From assembly GCF_040954645.1 (NCBI RefSeq), contig NC_092806.1:73348141-73412140 (forward strand): 64,000 nt of DNA, written 5' to 3'. A program made the translations under genes and the position numbers. This DNA comes from Diabrotica undecimpunctata (taxonomy: Eukaryota > Arthropoda > Insecta > Coleoptera > Chrysomelidae). This document shows positions 44,571-56,019 of this stretch, in pieces. Position 1 is the stretch's first letter; each line of letters begins with the position of its first letter. The notes under the pieces were generated by a model. That model saw only the letters and a program-made list of their open reading frames with translations. It searched no databases and was not told the DNA's origin.

Positions 44571-44629
<59 letters not shown>
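44503..44629 (+). repeat. Conserved insect repeat end plus (TA)n
   Basis: AAATTTCATAAAAATTGGTCC, AGCCGTTTCGGAGGAGTAA, CTAACACTGTAACACGAGAA is a phrase recurring across insect genomes before TA-rich tails; here it leads into a TA microsatellite at 44572-44629. Family not named. Confidence 0.55.
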
Positions 44630-44632
<3 letters not shown>

Positions 44633-44799
44633 GGCCAAATATATGGCCTAGGAGGACAAATATATCTTTTACATATATATATATATGTGTGTGTATATAT
44701 GTAACCCCCACTTTAATTTCATTTCACCAAACTTTAACGTTTGTTCCATTTTTTTTGTTTTTTTTTAATAGCCAAATAACGCTTCCAAAGGATATGAAA
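44630..44799. other. Low-complexity spacer
   Basis: Second short TATA/GTGT run at 44679-44702. Confidence 0.5.
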
Positions 44800-45000
44800 A
44801 ATTTGTGATTACGATGAGATTGCTCCGGAAGTAATCAAGAATTTCGGTCAATTGGAACAATTTTAGATATGTACAAAATATTGGAAATCTCAAACAAATC
44901 GAAAAATAATTTGATTATTTCGATATATAAAAAGAGGCATAAACAATATGCGACAATTACAGAGTAATATGTCTAGCCTAGTTAATTTTAGTATGTACAT
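44800..45000 (+). pseudogene. Small LINE RT fragment
   Basis: YDEIAPEVIKNFGQLEQF, then (shifted) NIWNDIKDN-type weak reading and RGINNMRQLQ match the start of a LINE RT domain ('xxAPEVIKxLG...NYRGI'). Only about 60 codons; low confidence. Confidence 0.4.
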
Positions 45001-46744
45001 AAATATTAAGAAAAAAACTGGAAATTTTTATAAATTATTAAAAAAATAAAATTAAAGATGAATGCTTTTTCACTATAATTGAATACGGAAAGTATGAGTC
45101 CAATAACCTTAAAAACTTAAATGTATGTGAACGACATGTGACTGATAGGAAACATTAAAACAAAATTAAAAAATTACCAAAGTTATTATTTTTCGATGAA
45201 ATGTTCGATGAAAAATTATTTTGCTAAAATAAAAATTTTAGCAAAATAAAATCGAATTAAAAACGAAAAGTGTTCACAACACAATAAGGAGATTAAACGT
45301 GCCTTATTCCTTTGATAGTACTGAAAGATGAAATCAAGGAGAGTAAAATATGTGAAAACTGTGAGATTTCCTAGGAAAAATTATTTTCTAAAGAAAATCG
45401 AATGAGTTACGACTCTTATGCCATTTTACGAATTGATAGAGTATTGATTATATTTTTAAAAATTTTGGTATAATGGCTACTGATGCCCTAAAAATGTTAA
45501 TTATAACCTAAACATGTAATGTTAATAGGGCATTGTCCGTGATTTTTTCCTTTATCCCACTTAAAAGTTTGTTAGTAGTACTCACGATAAGGAACCTGCA
45601 AAAAAAAAGCGAAACGGCAGGTGGTGCAAACGAAAAATTTTACCTTGGAATAGTTGTGGAAAATAATAAAAATTCACTTTTTAGAAAATTTTCAGATAAA
45701 ATCGTGGTTGAACTTGAACGGTCTAATACAGGAATATACCGGAATATAGAAATATTTTAATGTTAGATTTTCATTTCTTGTTTTAATTCCGGTATGTCGC
45801 TCGTGTGGTGTTTTAAACTAATATTTTATCTTTTTTATTAACTATAAACAATTAGAAAACAATACTAAACAATTTAGAACCAAAAATAGGTACATACTTT
45901 CAACACAGTTCAAATTGGACATTGCTCGTCGTACAGACCTTGTTAAAATATAAATCATGGGACTAGAGAGGTAACGAATAGAAAGGGATTATCTATATAA
46001 TACTTAATTTATTATTCGTATCTAAGCAATTCGATCTCCAAATGAAAGTATTTTAACCATGTCTAAACTCAGACATTTGCATCTTTTCGAAACCGCGGTA
46101 ATGTTTGCTATTATTATGTTTCAAGGTTATTGCTGCTTATACAAAAATATTTTCCCAAAGTAATATGAATACTATACGGCCGGATGCTTAATTTCACTTT
46201 AATTAAGCATAAGCTAAATACTTATAATATACTTACACTTAATCCTAAAATAATTTAAAATAAATTTTTAGAAAAATCTTAATTTTTTAACAATACAACA
46301 CTAAAAAGAATATTTAAAACTAACAGCTACTTTAAAACTAACAGCAAAAAAAAACAAATCTCAAAAACCCTTCTACCTGATAATGAATAGGAATTTTATT
46401 TAGAAATAGAATTTTTATTTAAAAACTGGGAAATGTCAATTGGACCTACAATACTATAATTTTATGGATGTATACATGAGATCTGTGAAGACATCACGGG
46501 TGCTGTGATGTCATTACATTGGAAAAAATTAAATAGATCAGGGGAGTGAAGTGAAGGTTAGGTCAGATGAAAGGATTTTTTATCCCTAATTCAACAGTGT
46601 ACTACAATAAGGGTATTAATTTAAATAAGTGCCTACGCAAAATTTTCAATTTAATGTTTATTTTGAACAATAATAACTTTAAAAATGTGAAATAATTTTA
46701 TAGGAAGTGTTATCTTTGGCGTAATTAGAGTACGCGCTTGTCTA
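45001..46744. other. Interval without recognisable gene
   Basis: AT-rich. An open frame at 45533-45760 has no domain signature. Confidence 0.4.
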
Positions 46745-47438
46745 ATTATTTTAGTCTACTGTAGGTTCTTCGTCATAAACGATTCCTTTTAAATAGCCTT
46801 CCTACAAAATAATCAAAGTGTGATAGCACAGGCGTTCTTGGCCATTTTACGGGTCCATTAGTTCCAATCCACGTGTTCGGAAATGTGGCATACAATACCG
46901 GTGTTATGTGGGGTGCGCCATCTTGTTCCTATACCATAACTCCTAATTTTATTCATAAAAGGTCGTCATTTTTCACAAAATTTTGATATATCTGAATTCT
47001 TACATTAACATTTAAATATTCTTCAAAAAATAGGGACCTATTAAACGTCCATTAAATAACCCACACCAAACATTAATTCCTCATCTAGATTGAAAGCGAT
47101 TTTCTCTTAATCAGTGCAGATTTTCTACTGACCAGTAATGGGAGTTATGGCGATTTACAATCCCATTATTATGGAACGAGCTTCATCACTCCACAAAATT
47201 CTAGTTAAAAAGTCGTGAGTGTCTTGCATCATCACTTATATTATGACGATGAAGATTAGTCTTCTATCCAAATCGGTGGTTGACAATTCATGAACCAAAC
47301 ACAATTTAAATAGATAGTAATAGTATTTTTCTAAAATACTTTTACCTGTAGTTGAAGACACTCCAGTTCCTTCAGCAATGGACCTTATGGACACGTGTGG
47401 ATTATTCATTACATATGCTAAATCATTCACAAAATTTT
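46745..47438 (-). pseudogene. Mariner/Tc-like transposase (DDD type), decayed
   Basis: Minus-strand reading: FVNDLAYVMNNPHVSIRSIA (helix-turn-helix), KLCLVHELSTTDLDRRL, then in shifted frames HNNGIVNRHNSHYWSVENLH, INVWCGLFNGRLIGPYFL, LYATFPNTWIGTNGPVKWPR and LSHFDYF. This is the block order of a mariner-like family whose last catalytic residue lies in 'SPLDFFLWG'; here it reads SHFDYF. Many stops and deletions, including the second catalytic block. No terminal repeats found. Confidence 0.7.
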
Positions 47439-47510
47439 GTTTTTTGTTGTCTATTAGACAGGTCTAATTAGGTTTAGAGGCCTCTTAAATTCTATTAGAC
47501 AACAAAAAAC
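47439..47510. repeat. Foldback hairpin, 20-bp arms
   Basis: Arms at 47439-47458 and 47491-47510 are complementary except one position (GTTTTTTGTTGTCTA then TTAGA or ATAGA). It lies at the N-terminal edge of the mariner-like pseudogene. Confidence 0.85.
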
Positions 47511-48030
47511 CAAGTTTTTACCAGTTCCTCTCCTAATAAGTGATGTAGTACCAATAAGTGTCCCCTTTTTTAATTTAATGTCTGTTTTGTCTTTTTAATT
47601 GTGTTCTGTTTGTCCCTAATTGTCTTTGATTGTTTCAAAACAGAAACCAAATTCAATTTATCAAAATTTGATAAAAAGCAGTTGCACACCCACAAAATTG
47701 TATATCTAACTTCATTCATTGTCATATACCTATCCTTTTAATTAAAAAATTCAATACATTAACACACATTTCTAAAATATATCTATGGAATAAATGTAAA
47801 TAACTTTTAATAATTTAATAATATAAAACATCACTTTCATTTAACAAATAATTACATAATACCGTATTCCTATTTAATTTGTTAATATCTCCCCCCTCAA
47901 GAACCGCCCCGCTAATTATCAAACAGTTACAATAAAACAGATGATCACCCATCACCAGCAATCCCCGATAGTTTGAATATGTTTCACGAATCATTAATTA
48001 ATAATTCTTGTACCGGCATCATTTAATTTA
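47511..48030. other. AT-rich interval, no gene
   Basis: A locally C-rich phrase CTCCCCCCTCAAGAACCGCC at 47890-47909; nothing recognised. Confidence 0.4.
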
Positions 48031-48033
48031 CCT

Positions 48034-48099
48034 GGTACCGTTAGACCTGAAGATGCTTAGCAAAGAGTAGTAAGCGAAACCGGTCGTTTTGATGGTACA
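48034..48099 (+). ncRNA. Hammerhead-ribozyme-like motif (consensus core)
   Basis: Outer helix I GTACC (48035-48039) with GGTAC (48094-48098); inner helix I AGAC/GTTT; core CTGAAGA (48047-48053) matches CUGANGA; one unpaired T; helix II GCTTA (48055-48059) with TAAGC (48071-48075); core GAAA (48076-48079); palindromic ACCGGT for helix III; predicted cleavage after GTC at 48085. This is the type I layout with minimal helix III known from Penelope-like elements. No reverse transcriptase is adjacent. The extra base before helix II and lack of testing keep this a candidate. Confidence 0.5.
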
Positions 48100-48897
48100 A
48101 TTAAATTGATTGTGAGTAAGCCTTATTTTATTTCTTTTTACCTATTCGAATATAAAGACTTAGAGGCTGAGGAACAGGCAGGATTTAGGGGGGTACACGT
48201 AAACTCATCACCATTTACCATAAATACCCTCGTACATAGTACAAACTCATCACCGCCATAAAAGTAGGGTTTTCAAAATAGACCCTAAGAGATTGGTAAA
48301 CTGATCACTGGCCTACCTGCACCCCGGATCAGATATAGACCATAAAATCCCAGCAAACGGCTAGTTTTTGGTAATTTCACAAAATAATCCAAATCAAAAT
48401 GTCTTAAATGCAACTGCAATTTATTGGTTTTTATTTGGGAATTTCACAAAATTCTATAGATAGCTACCTAAAATCATGAGAAAAGAAAAATTTCTCTTTA
48501 TTTGCCCTTGTTTCTTCAACATGGATAGTAAACTGCTAATTGATTACGTCCTGAGCCAACGCGGACAAAAATAATGGTTATCAATAATTTCAAATTTTAA
48601 TTGCGAGAAACTCTAAAAAAAATCGAATTGCCTTTTGTGAACTTGTGCGAAAGGGTGTAAGGCTAAATGTCATACAACTGGTAAGTGGAAATTTTATACC
48701 GTTTTTGTTTAGTTGTTTCGCCCTGGTTTTCGCGAATCATCCTGATCAAACAGAAAAAAATCAGCGTAATTAAGTTCTTTACGTTAACTGTATAAGATGT
48801 TTCTTGTAGGCAAGGCATAATATTACTTTGTTGCTGTAGATTACCTTTTCCGATATTACATTTTGAGATTTCTAATTAAATTGTTAAAGTCACATTG

Positions 48898-48902
<5 letters not shown>

Positions 48903-48934
<32 letters not shown>
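48903..48934. repeat. (TA)n microsatellite
   Basis: TA run directly before the palindromic element. Confidence 0.95.
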
Positions 48935-48937
<3 letters not shown>

Positions 48938-48938
48938 G

Positions 48939-49294
48939 GTATCCAAGTAAGTCGACACCATATGTGAAACCTTTTTATTTTTAGTTTTATGAATTTTGTT
49001 ATATAAAATAATTATGTTACATAAAAAGTTTTGAATGATCTAAAACCTAGAATACAATGATCAGATATTAAATTTTTTTTAGTTGTATACGCGGTTTGTC
49101 AAAAAAAATGAATTGTGGATATTCTCAAGTCTCAATGAAATTCATGTTGTTAAACGAACCGCGTAAATGACTGAAGAATACTAATATCTGATTCTGATGA
49201 TTGAAGTTCTAGATCATTCAGAACTAGAGAATAAATTTTTTTTCATAAAACTAAAAATTAAAAAAAATTTTCATATGGTACCGACTTGGACTAC
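48939..49294. mobile_element. Palindromic MITE, ~180-bp arms
   Basis: GTATCCAAGTAAGTCGACACC at the left pairs with GGTACCGACTTGGACTAC at the right; homology continues inward (TTTTTAGTTTTATGAA, AATGATCTA(A/G)AAC, ATTCTCAAGTCTCAATG) to a centre near 49116. It begins next to a TA run, as is common for mariner-type MITEs. No ORF. Confidence 0.85.
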
Positions 49295-49358
49295 AAAACA
49301 CAACTACATATTTGGGCGTGCAGCCGAAGATAGGACAAAGAAGTACTCTTTTTAGTCT

Positions 49359-49396
49359 ACCAAGCTTTCGCAAATCTTTATATGCATCATCAGGGT
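49359..49396 (-). ncRNA. Hammerhead-like motif, minus strand (consensus core)
   Basis: Minus-strand order: helix I ACC (49394-49396), core CTGATGA (49387-49393), one unpaired T, helix II GCATA...TTTGC (one mismatch), GAAA (49366-49369), palindromic AGCT with cleavage expected after GCTT, helix I GGT (49359-49361). Core positions all match the hammerhead consensus. Helices I and II are short, so it would be weak alone. Confidence 0.35.
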
Positions 49397-50220
49397 GCTA
49401 CAATAAACAAAATTAGTACAAATTACACAATAAAAATTATTTTGTATCTTACACTAATTGAGGTTAGTTGTCATGATGTTTATAAAATGAAATGAACAAC
49501 TCATCTGACTCCTACAAATAATGGCGAAAACTAACCAAAAGATGTAAAAAAATTGCTTTTAAAAGCACTCTAATTGTGGGATCTTGAGTCTAACTACTCT
49601 AAGTCATTGAAAGATAAAGTACAGGAGACTGTACTTAAGCATTTTGATGCATTCTGTCTCAATAAATGAATTGCTGATTACTTTAAATTTAAAAATTTCC
49701 GCCAATGATGCCATAAAATGTAAAGCTTTGCACGTGTAAAAAATTAAGTTTCCTTCGATTTCAATGCACTAATAGCACACTCAAGTTTTTAGCTTTTCCT
49801 ATTTTTTAGGTATTTTATATTTACTAACTGTCCAAAATCGTCTATTATTTTCAAGATAGTCAAATAACGCCAAAACGGTAAGACTTAGACCGAATGTATG
49901 CTTAACAAATTATCTCGAGAATTCAATGATAAATATAAAAATGCAATGAAAATCAAATAACGAAGTTGGGACTACTTCCGATATAAACAAAAATAGCTCA
50001 TATTGACAAATATTTTTATTTTAAAGTTCACTATCGAAATCCTATGCAACTAAATTTTTAGATCTCAAAACCATTTAGATTGGCAGATACGTCTAATAGG
50101 ACACACCGTGAGACATATTAATATCTCAGTTAAATTTTAAAGCAACTTGCTTAAAATAATTTCTGAATTTATTAAATTATCACATAAACGAGAAGTATAA
50201 CAGGTAAGAGGCAACCTTTC
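49397..50220. other. Inner part of the 2.2-kb transposon, no gene
   Basis: AT-rich, stops in all frames. Confidence 0.45.
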
Positions 50221-51545
50221 GCATTAGAAACCAGGCAAAAATCCCGGTGATGAGTTTACCTATCTGCGGTGATGAGTTTACCAATCTCCAAAGGATGCCG
50301 GTGATCAGTTTACTATATCTCCGAGGGTCTAATAATTTTATGGGGGGCTATATAGTGATGAGTTCGTACACGTCCATTTAGGGCAGGTAGATCTACTGTT
50401 GATCATTTGTTTGCATTACACAGATTATTGAAAAGAAAATAGCCATTAATCAAGAAGTACATTTATTGTATGTAGACCTACGAAAGGCTTATGATAGCGT
50501 ACCACATTATAAATTATGGGAAGCGTTAGAGAAAACAAACATAATCATGAATTTAATAAATGCGACGAAGGAACTGTACACTAATGCTAACTCAAAGGTA
50601 AAGGTTGGAAATAATCTGTCAAATGGATTCCAAATAAATCAAGGCCTTAAGCAGGGCTGCTGTCTCTCCCCGACATTATTTAAAATTTATCTAGAATAAG
50701 CTCTAAAACTGTGGAAGCGCAAATGTAGAAATATGAGAATGCCGACTAACAACAATAGCATATACAGTTTGTCATTTGCAGATGATCAACTAGTCATAGC
50801 ACAAGATTATGAAGATATTGAGTATATGACTTAAAATTTAATCGAAGAGTACCTATAAAAAATTGGGACTTGAAATCAATATCCAAAAAACCGAGTATAT
50901 GTGTATCGGAGGGAAACAACAGGACCTTCTATTGGAAGATGGAGAAGTTATCAAACATTGCAACACATATAAATATTTAGGTATGATCATCACAAAAGAA
51001 GGCAACGTAGACGACACAATTGAGGAGAAAAACAAGCAAGCAAGAAAAGCAATTTCCCTTCTCAATAGTATCCTTTGGGATCAATCAATCTCTAATAATA
51101 ACAAGCACAAGATATATAACACAATCATTAAAAGTATAATTACCTACAGTAGTGAAGTATGGCAAATAAAGGAAAAATACAAGAGAAAACTTGAGGCAAC
51201 GGAAATGGATTTCTGGAGGCGTTCAGCTGGAAAATCTAGACTAGTAAGAGTAGCGAGCAACAGAATAAGAGAAATTATGAAAGCAAAACATACAATGGTA
51301 GACGATATTAGTACCCAACAACTCAGATGGTACGGTCATGTACAGAGAATGTCTGAAGAACGTCTCCCAAAACAAGTCTTAGTGTGGATCCCTCACGGTA
51401 GAAAAAAAAAAGAGGAAGACCCTGCCTTAGTTGGAGAGAAGGCATCAATGGAGAAATGAAAGACAGAGACATAGAAAAAGACTTATGGATGAATCGAGAG
51501 GAGTGGCAACTGGGTATCGGAAGACGTAGGAGAACGTTTTAATTG

Positions 51546-51829
51546 CTTAAAATATGCTAGTTTCAGGTTAATTTGAAGATGATAAATGAGACATTAAATT
51601 AAAAATTTAGAGAATTTATTAACATTAATATCCTCATTGTGGTACACCTTTGAATTTGGGATAAAAAAGGCTTTCGTTTGACTTACCCTTCACCCGGTTC
51701 ACTCACATGATCCATTTAATTTTTTCCATTGTAATGACGTCACAGATCTTATTTATACATCAATAAGTGATAATATTGTAGGTCCAACTCACGTCAGTTG
51801 ATTTATTGTAAATTGTAGAAAGCACAGAT
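51546..51829. other. Spacer, no gene
   Basis: Probably 3' UTR of the preceding LINE and unrelated AT-rich sequence. Confidence 0.4.
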
Positions 51830-52184
51830 TTGGCTTCTTCTTCTTCCTACTTGTATGTAGGCTTTAAAGCCTCTTTCTTCTTCAATATTAGTCTCCTAAA
51901 TTATCGCACCATATTTTTCTTGGTCTGCTAATACTTCTTGGTCTATTTGGTGACTTATTTCGTGCTATTCGTACTATCCTATCCTCTGCCATTCTGCTAA
52001 TGTGTTCGTTACATTCCTGTTTTCGTTTTGTCACCCATACATTTATGTCTTCTATATTGCATGCTCTTCTTATATTTTCGCTTCTCTCCCTATCCAACAG
52101 AATTTTCCCTGATATTTTTTTGAAGTATTTTCATCTCTGTTGTTTCTAGTAGTTGTCTCAGTTTTCTAAGTTGTGTATGTTAAT

Positions 52185-52211
52185 GTGTGTGTGTGTGTGA
52201 GAGAGAGAGAT
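52185..52211. repeat. (GT)n(GA)n tail of the I-like LINE
   Basis: GTGTGTGTGTGTGTGAGAGAGAGAGA on the plus strand is the 3' tail of the minus-strand element. Confidence 0.9.
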
Positions 52212-52260
52212 GGCATTAGACAAAAAATCTTTTTGCCACAGAAAATTGTTATAAGGATGT

Positions 52261-55200
52261 TTAAATTTTTATTTTAGAATCGTTTATAAACTTGATTAGA
52301 ATATTATATATAGATTTGTCAGAATAAGATAACAGATTGCTGATGTTCACTGGTAGGCTAATGTTGAGATCAATTAAATCTAGATATAGGCTTCGAGTCT
52401 GTTCCCTATGATTAGGACAATCGAAAAATAAGTGGTTCAAATCTCCGACAGATTTACCATCACAAGGACAGAAAGGGGTTTCATAGATTCCAATCCTATG
52501 CAGATGCTCTGGAAAGAGGCCATGGTTAAGTTTTAACCGGGTTATTAACGAAGAATGTACTTTATTATAGTTAAAATTAAAATGGGGAATATTTTTTGGT
52601 AAGCATGGATGAATAGAAAAGTAATGGTTTCTTGAAGACTTCTGAACCTCTTTATATTTTGACATCCATCTTTCCCTGCCAATACTCCTGATAATAGAAA
52701 AAAGATCTTTAAAGTAGTAAAAATTTGTAATTTCTGATATCTCAGATGTATTTTTTGCCATACCATCCACTAATTCGTTTCCAATTACTCCATTATGTCC
52801 TTTAACCCAGAGTAAAGTAACTGTTTTTTTTGTGAATTTTAGATCATGTAATAATTTTTTGATATCAAGTATAATGGAGTTTTGAAAACTATCCAATGGA
52901 TGGCTACGAATAGCTTGTAATACTGCCTGAGAATCTGATACTATTACGATGTTCTCACAATAATTAGTGACACACCAAGTTAGTGCTTTCTGTATAGCAG
53001 CAGCCTCGGCTGTAAAAATAGAACAACATTCAGGAATTCGATATTTCTCAACATAATTGCTGTTTGAAACAAAAAAAGCGAAACCAGTACTTTCAACAGT
53101 TTTTGAACCATCTGTATAAATTATTGTTAAATCTTCCCCTAATTTGCTTAGTATGGATTTGAATATAATATTAGTTAAAATTGGCAAATCTGAATAAGAG
53201 GGCATTATAATGGTTGGTTTGTCTATCAGAACTTCAAAGTCTTGTATGTAAAAAGGAAATTTTGGGAGCTGTAATATATAAGATTGAAATGAATTCGTAT
53301 CGATAAAAGATTCTGCAAGAGGAGGAGAATTTTTTATTCTCCAATAAGAATTTGTTAAATTTTCTGTCAAAAGTAAACCTATTTTGTGAACCATAGTTGT
53401 ATTAAACGATCTGTATGTTATTAGACGTTTGTTGGCTAACATTTGCCTACGTATGTGTAAAGGTGGTTCCTGGGCTTCTGCTAGAACTGCTTGGTTTGGT
53501 GAAGACATCATAGCTCCTAGACAAATTTTTATTGATTTGAATTGTATTCTGTCAAGAGTTAATAGATTTGTTTTGCATGTTGAACCGTAAAGAACACAGC
53601 CGTAATCCAGAATGGATCGTATGTAGGATCTATAAAACATTAAAGAGATATTTTGATCTGCACCCCATCTTTTTTTAGAAACGAAACGCAGAAGGTTAAT
53701 TCCACGCTCGCACTTTTGTTTTACGTACTTTATATGGCTGGACCACAAGAGTTTTTTATCTAGGATCATGCCTAGATACTTATACTCTTCTGCTAAGGGG
53801 AAATTATAATCACCTATCTGGCATTTGCCTGTGACTTTTTGTCTACGTCTAGTGAAACATACAATCGAAGATTTTTCTTGTGATATACTAAAACCCATTT
53901 GTTTCACCCACTTATCTAAGTTACTAAAGCTAAGTTTTAGATTCAACATACAATCTTCATAGGATTTATGGCTGGTATATAAACATATATCGTCTGCATA
54001 TTGAATTATTTTGCATTTTTCATCCATCAAACCATGCAGATCTGCAGTATAAACATTAAATAATAAAGGACTTAGAATTGAGCCTTGTGGGAGACCGTTA
54101 TATAATATTCTTGGACCGTGTAATACATTTCTATGGTCCCGTAAGTATATTTTTCTATTCACATACAAATTTATTATATTTACAGATAATCTTTTATCGA
54201 TACCACACCCCACCATTTTTGAATATAATATATCCAAATCAACCACGTCATATGCACCCTTTTAATCTAGAAACAAACATAGCATAAATTCGTTTTTTGA
54301 AAAACAGAGTTGAATATCCGTAACTAAATGTATGAGAGCATCAATGGTACCTCGACCTCTACGAAATCCATACTGTGAGTAGGGAAAAACTGAACTACTT
54401 TCAATAAAATGTTCTAATCTAAATTTTATAAGCCTTTCAAAGGATTTTGTCACACATGATAGTAGAGAAATGGGTCTATAAGATGATGGAAGTTCTGGGT
54501 TTAAGTTAAATTTGAGTAAAGGGCATATGATAATATTTTTTAAAGTATCGCAATATTCTTGTTTCAACCACCAACTATTAAAGATTTGTAAGAGAACATC
54601 TTTGGCATTTGGCGGCAATTTGTCCAATATCTTATAAGTAAAACCGTCCAAACCGGGGGCTGTATTTCTGCTTTTTTTTAGTGCGAAATCAAGTTCTGAA
54701 GGAGTAAAAGGTTTTGACATGGAATCTACACTAGTATTAAAACGAAAAAATTCTTTAATCCTACCAACATTACCAGAGGCAGATGAAGGTGCAAGTTGGT
54801 CTAACATCTGTTTAATGAGATTTTCAGAAAGTTGAGGTTTTTTGTTGTACTGATAGTTATTGGAAATTGATCTGACGGTTGACCATATTTTTGAAAGAGG
54901 TGTGCTTTTGTTTAGACTATTTAAAAAATTTATCCAACTACTTTTTTTCTTTGTTTTAAATAATCGTTTGGTTTGGGCTGCTATATTTTTATAGTTTATG
55001 TAATTATTATAGTTACTTTGGGTTCGATACGCTTTCAATGCTTCTGATCGTTTTTTTATTATGAATGTACATTCCTCATCCCACCAATAAGGCCTTGGAA
55101 TTGAGGGAGTAAAAGGTTTTTTTATGGGCATAGATTTGGAAGCAGCTAGAGAGATAGTCTGAAAGAGTAGGGCTGTCTTCTCATCGTTAGAAAGATTATT

Positions 55201-56019
55201 AGATGATAAAATTGTGGATAATTGTTTGTCTAAATCTGTCTGAAAGAGCTTCCAGTCAGCGCGGCAATCGTTCCATTTTGTTGATGGATTAATTAGGAAA
55301 GAAGTAGGATTAATTTTAAGCTCTATTTTAATAGGAAAATGATCGGATCCCAATGTGTCGGGATATACTGACCAGTTTATACGATTTGTTAATGAGGCTG
55401 AGGTGATAGTCAAATCAACGGCAGAATGATTGCCACTCGCGGCGATTCTAGTAGGTGATCCGTCGTTTAGAGAAACTAATTCGAAAAAATCCATGCTTTC
55501 GACTAATATTCTACCATTACGGTCATCCGGGATCGGACTCCACATGTAATGGTGGGCATTAAAATCACCACAAAAAACTGTATTATTATAATCGAATTGT
55601 TCAAATAAATGTATCCAATCAGTCTTTTCTACTCTGATGTCAGATGGTTTATATATAGACACAAAAGATATATTAATTTTGTTAAGTAAGACTGCACACA
55701 CTTCTATTCCGGTATTAAAATTATAGTTAATGTTAATTATTTGATAATCAATGCCCTTTAGTATGAAAATGCCTACACCGCCATAGCCACTTTCACGGCA
55801 TTTTGAAACAAAATTATACCCTTTTAATTTAAAGTCTATTTGGTTTTTCAACCAAGTTTCTGATAAAATTATAATATCTACATGAGAATTATTAATATAA
55901 TTTATGAGACTATCCCTATTACTTACTAACGATCTACAATTCCATTGTAAAATATTTAAGGAAGATTGAGTAAGTTGACTGTGCATTTGGAAATTAATAA
56001 TACGAGTGAATGCTTCCAT
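52261..56019 (-). pseudogene. I-like LINE ORF2: endonuclease, reverse transcriptase, RNase H; one stop
   Basis: About 1252 codons from ATG 56019, which overlaps the end of ORF1 by 26 bp; an in-frame GTG lies two codons earlier. Residues ~20-235: endonuclease (LNILQWNCRSL, ILSETWLK, YGGVGIFILKG, VFCGDFNAHHYMWS, LGSDHFPI). ~300: RPYWWDEECTFIIKKRSEAL. ~470-750: RT with SSYRPISLLSCVTKSFERLI, YGFRRGRGTIDALIHL, LCLFLD then the stop at 54262-54264, KGAYD, GLPQGSILSPLLFNVYTADL, QYADDICLYTSHKS (YADD). ~960-1110: RNase H with IIYTDGSKTVESTGFAFF, FTAEAAAIQKAL, VSDSQAVLQAI and LLWVKGHNGVIGNELVD, all catalytic acids present. ~1180: CPCDGKSVGDLNHLFFDCPNH. The stop replaces one residue of the FLDLKGAYD-type catalytic block. 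Confidence 0.9.

Larger units (their letters stand above)
48191..50375. mobile_element. 2.2-kb non-autonomous DNA transposon with subterminal repeats
   Basis: Left end GGGTACACGTAAACTCATCAC; right end in complement GGACGTGTACGAACTCATCAC. The ends are similar but not identical, and each is followed by further copies of the phrase (G)TAAACT(C/G)ATCAC(C/T)G: three on the left (48197-48310), four on the right (50237-50372, complement). The duplication is 8 bp. No transposase ORF is present. An inner palindromic element (48939-49294) and a hammerhead-like motif are inserted or carried inside. An 8-bp duplication occurs in hAT, P and Merlin groups; I cannot choose. Confidence 0.8.
48183..50383. repeat. 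8-bp target-site duplication ATTTAGGG
   Basis: Exact copies at 48183-48190 and 50376-50383. Joining across them restores EQAGFRAGRSTV in the LINE. Confidence 0.9.
48160..51545 (+). pseudogene. LINE reverse transcriptase, split by a DNA transposon
   Basis: 5' piece (48160-48190): LEAEEQAGFR. After the insert (50376 onward): AGRSTVDHLFALHRLLKR, LLYVDLRKAYDSVPHYKLWE (catalytic Asp), GLKQGCCLSPTLFKIYLE, SLSFADDQLVIAQDYED (FADD), KYLGMIITKEGNVDDTI, IITYSSEVWQIK, QLRWYGHVQRMSEERLPKQV. The last part, in another frame, has RRRTF then stop near 51540. Stops at 50698-50700 and 50832-50834 plus frameshifts at about 50855 and 51410. The thumb and tail (50863-51459) are open for 199 codons. The start at LEAEEQ marks 5' truncation. 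Confidence 0.85.
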
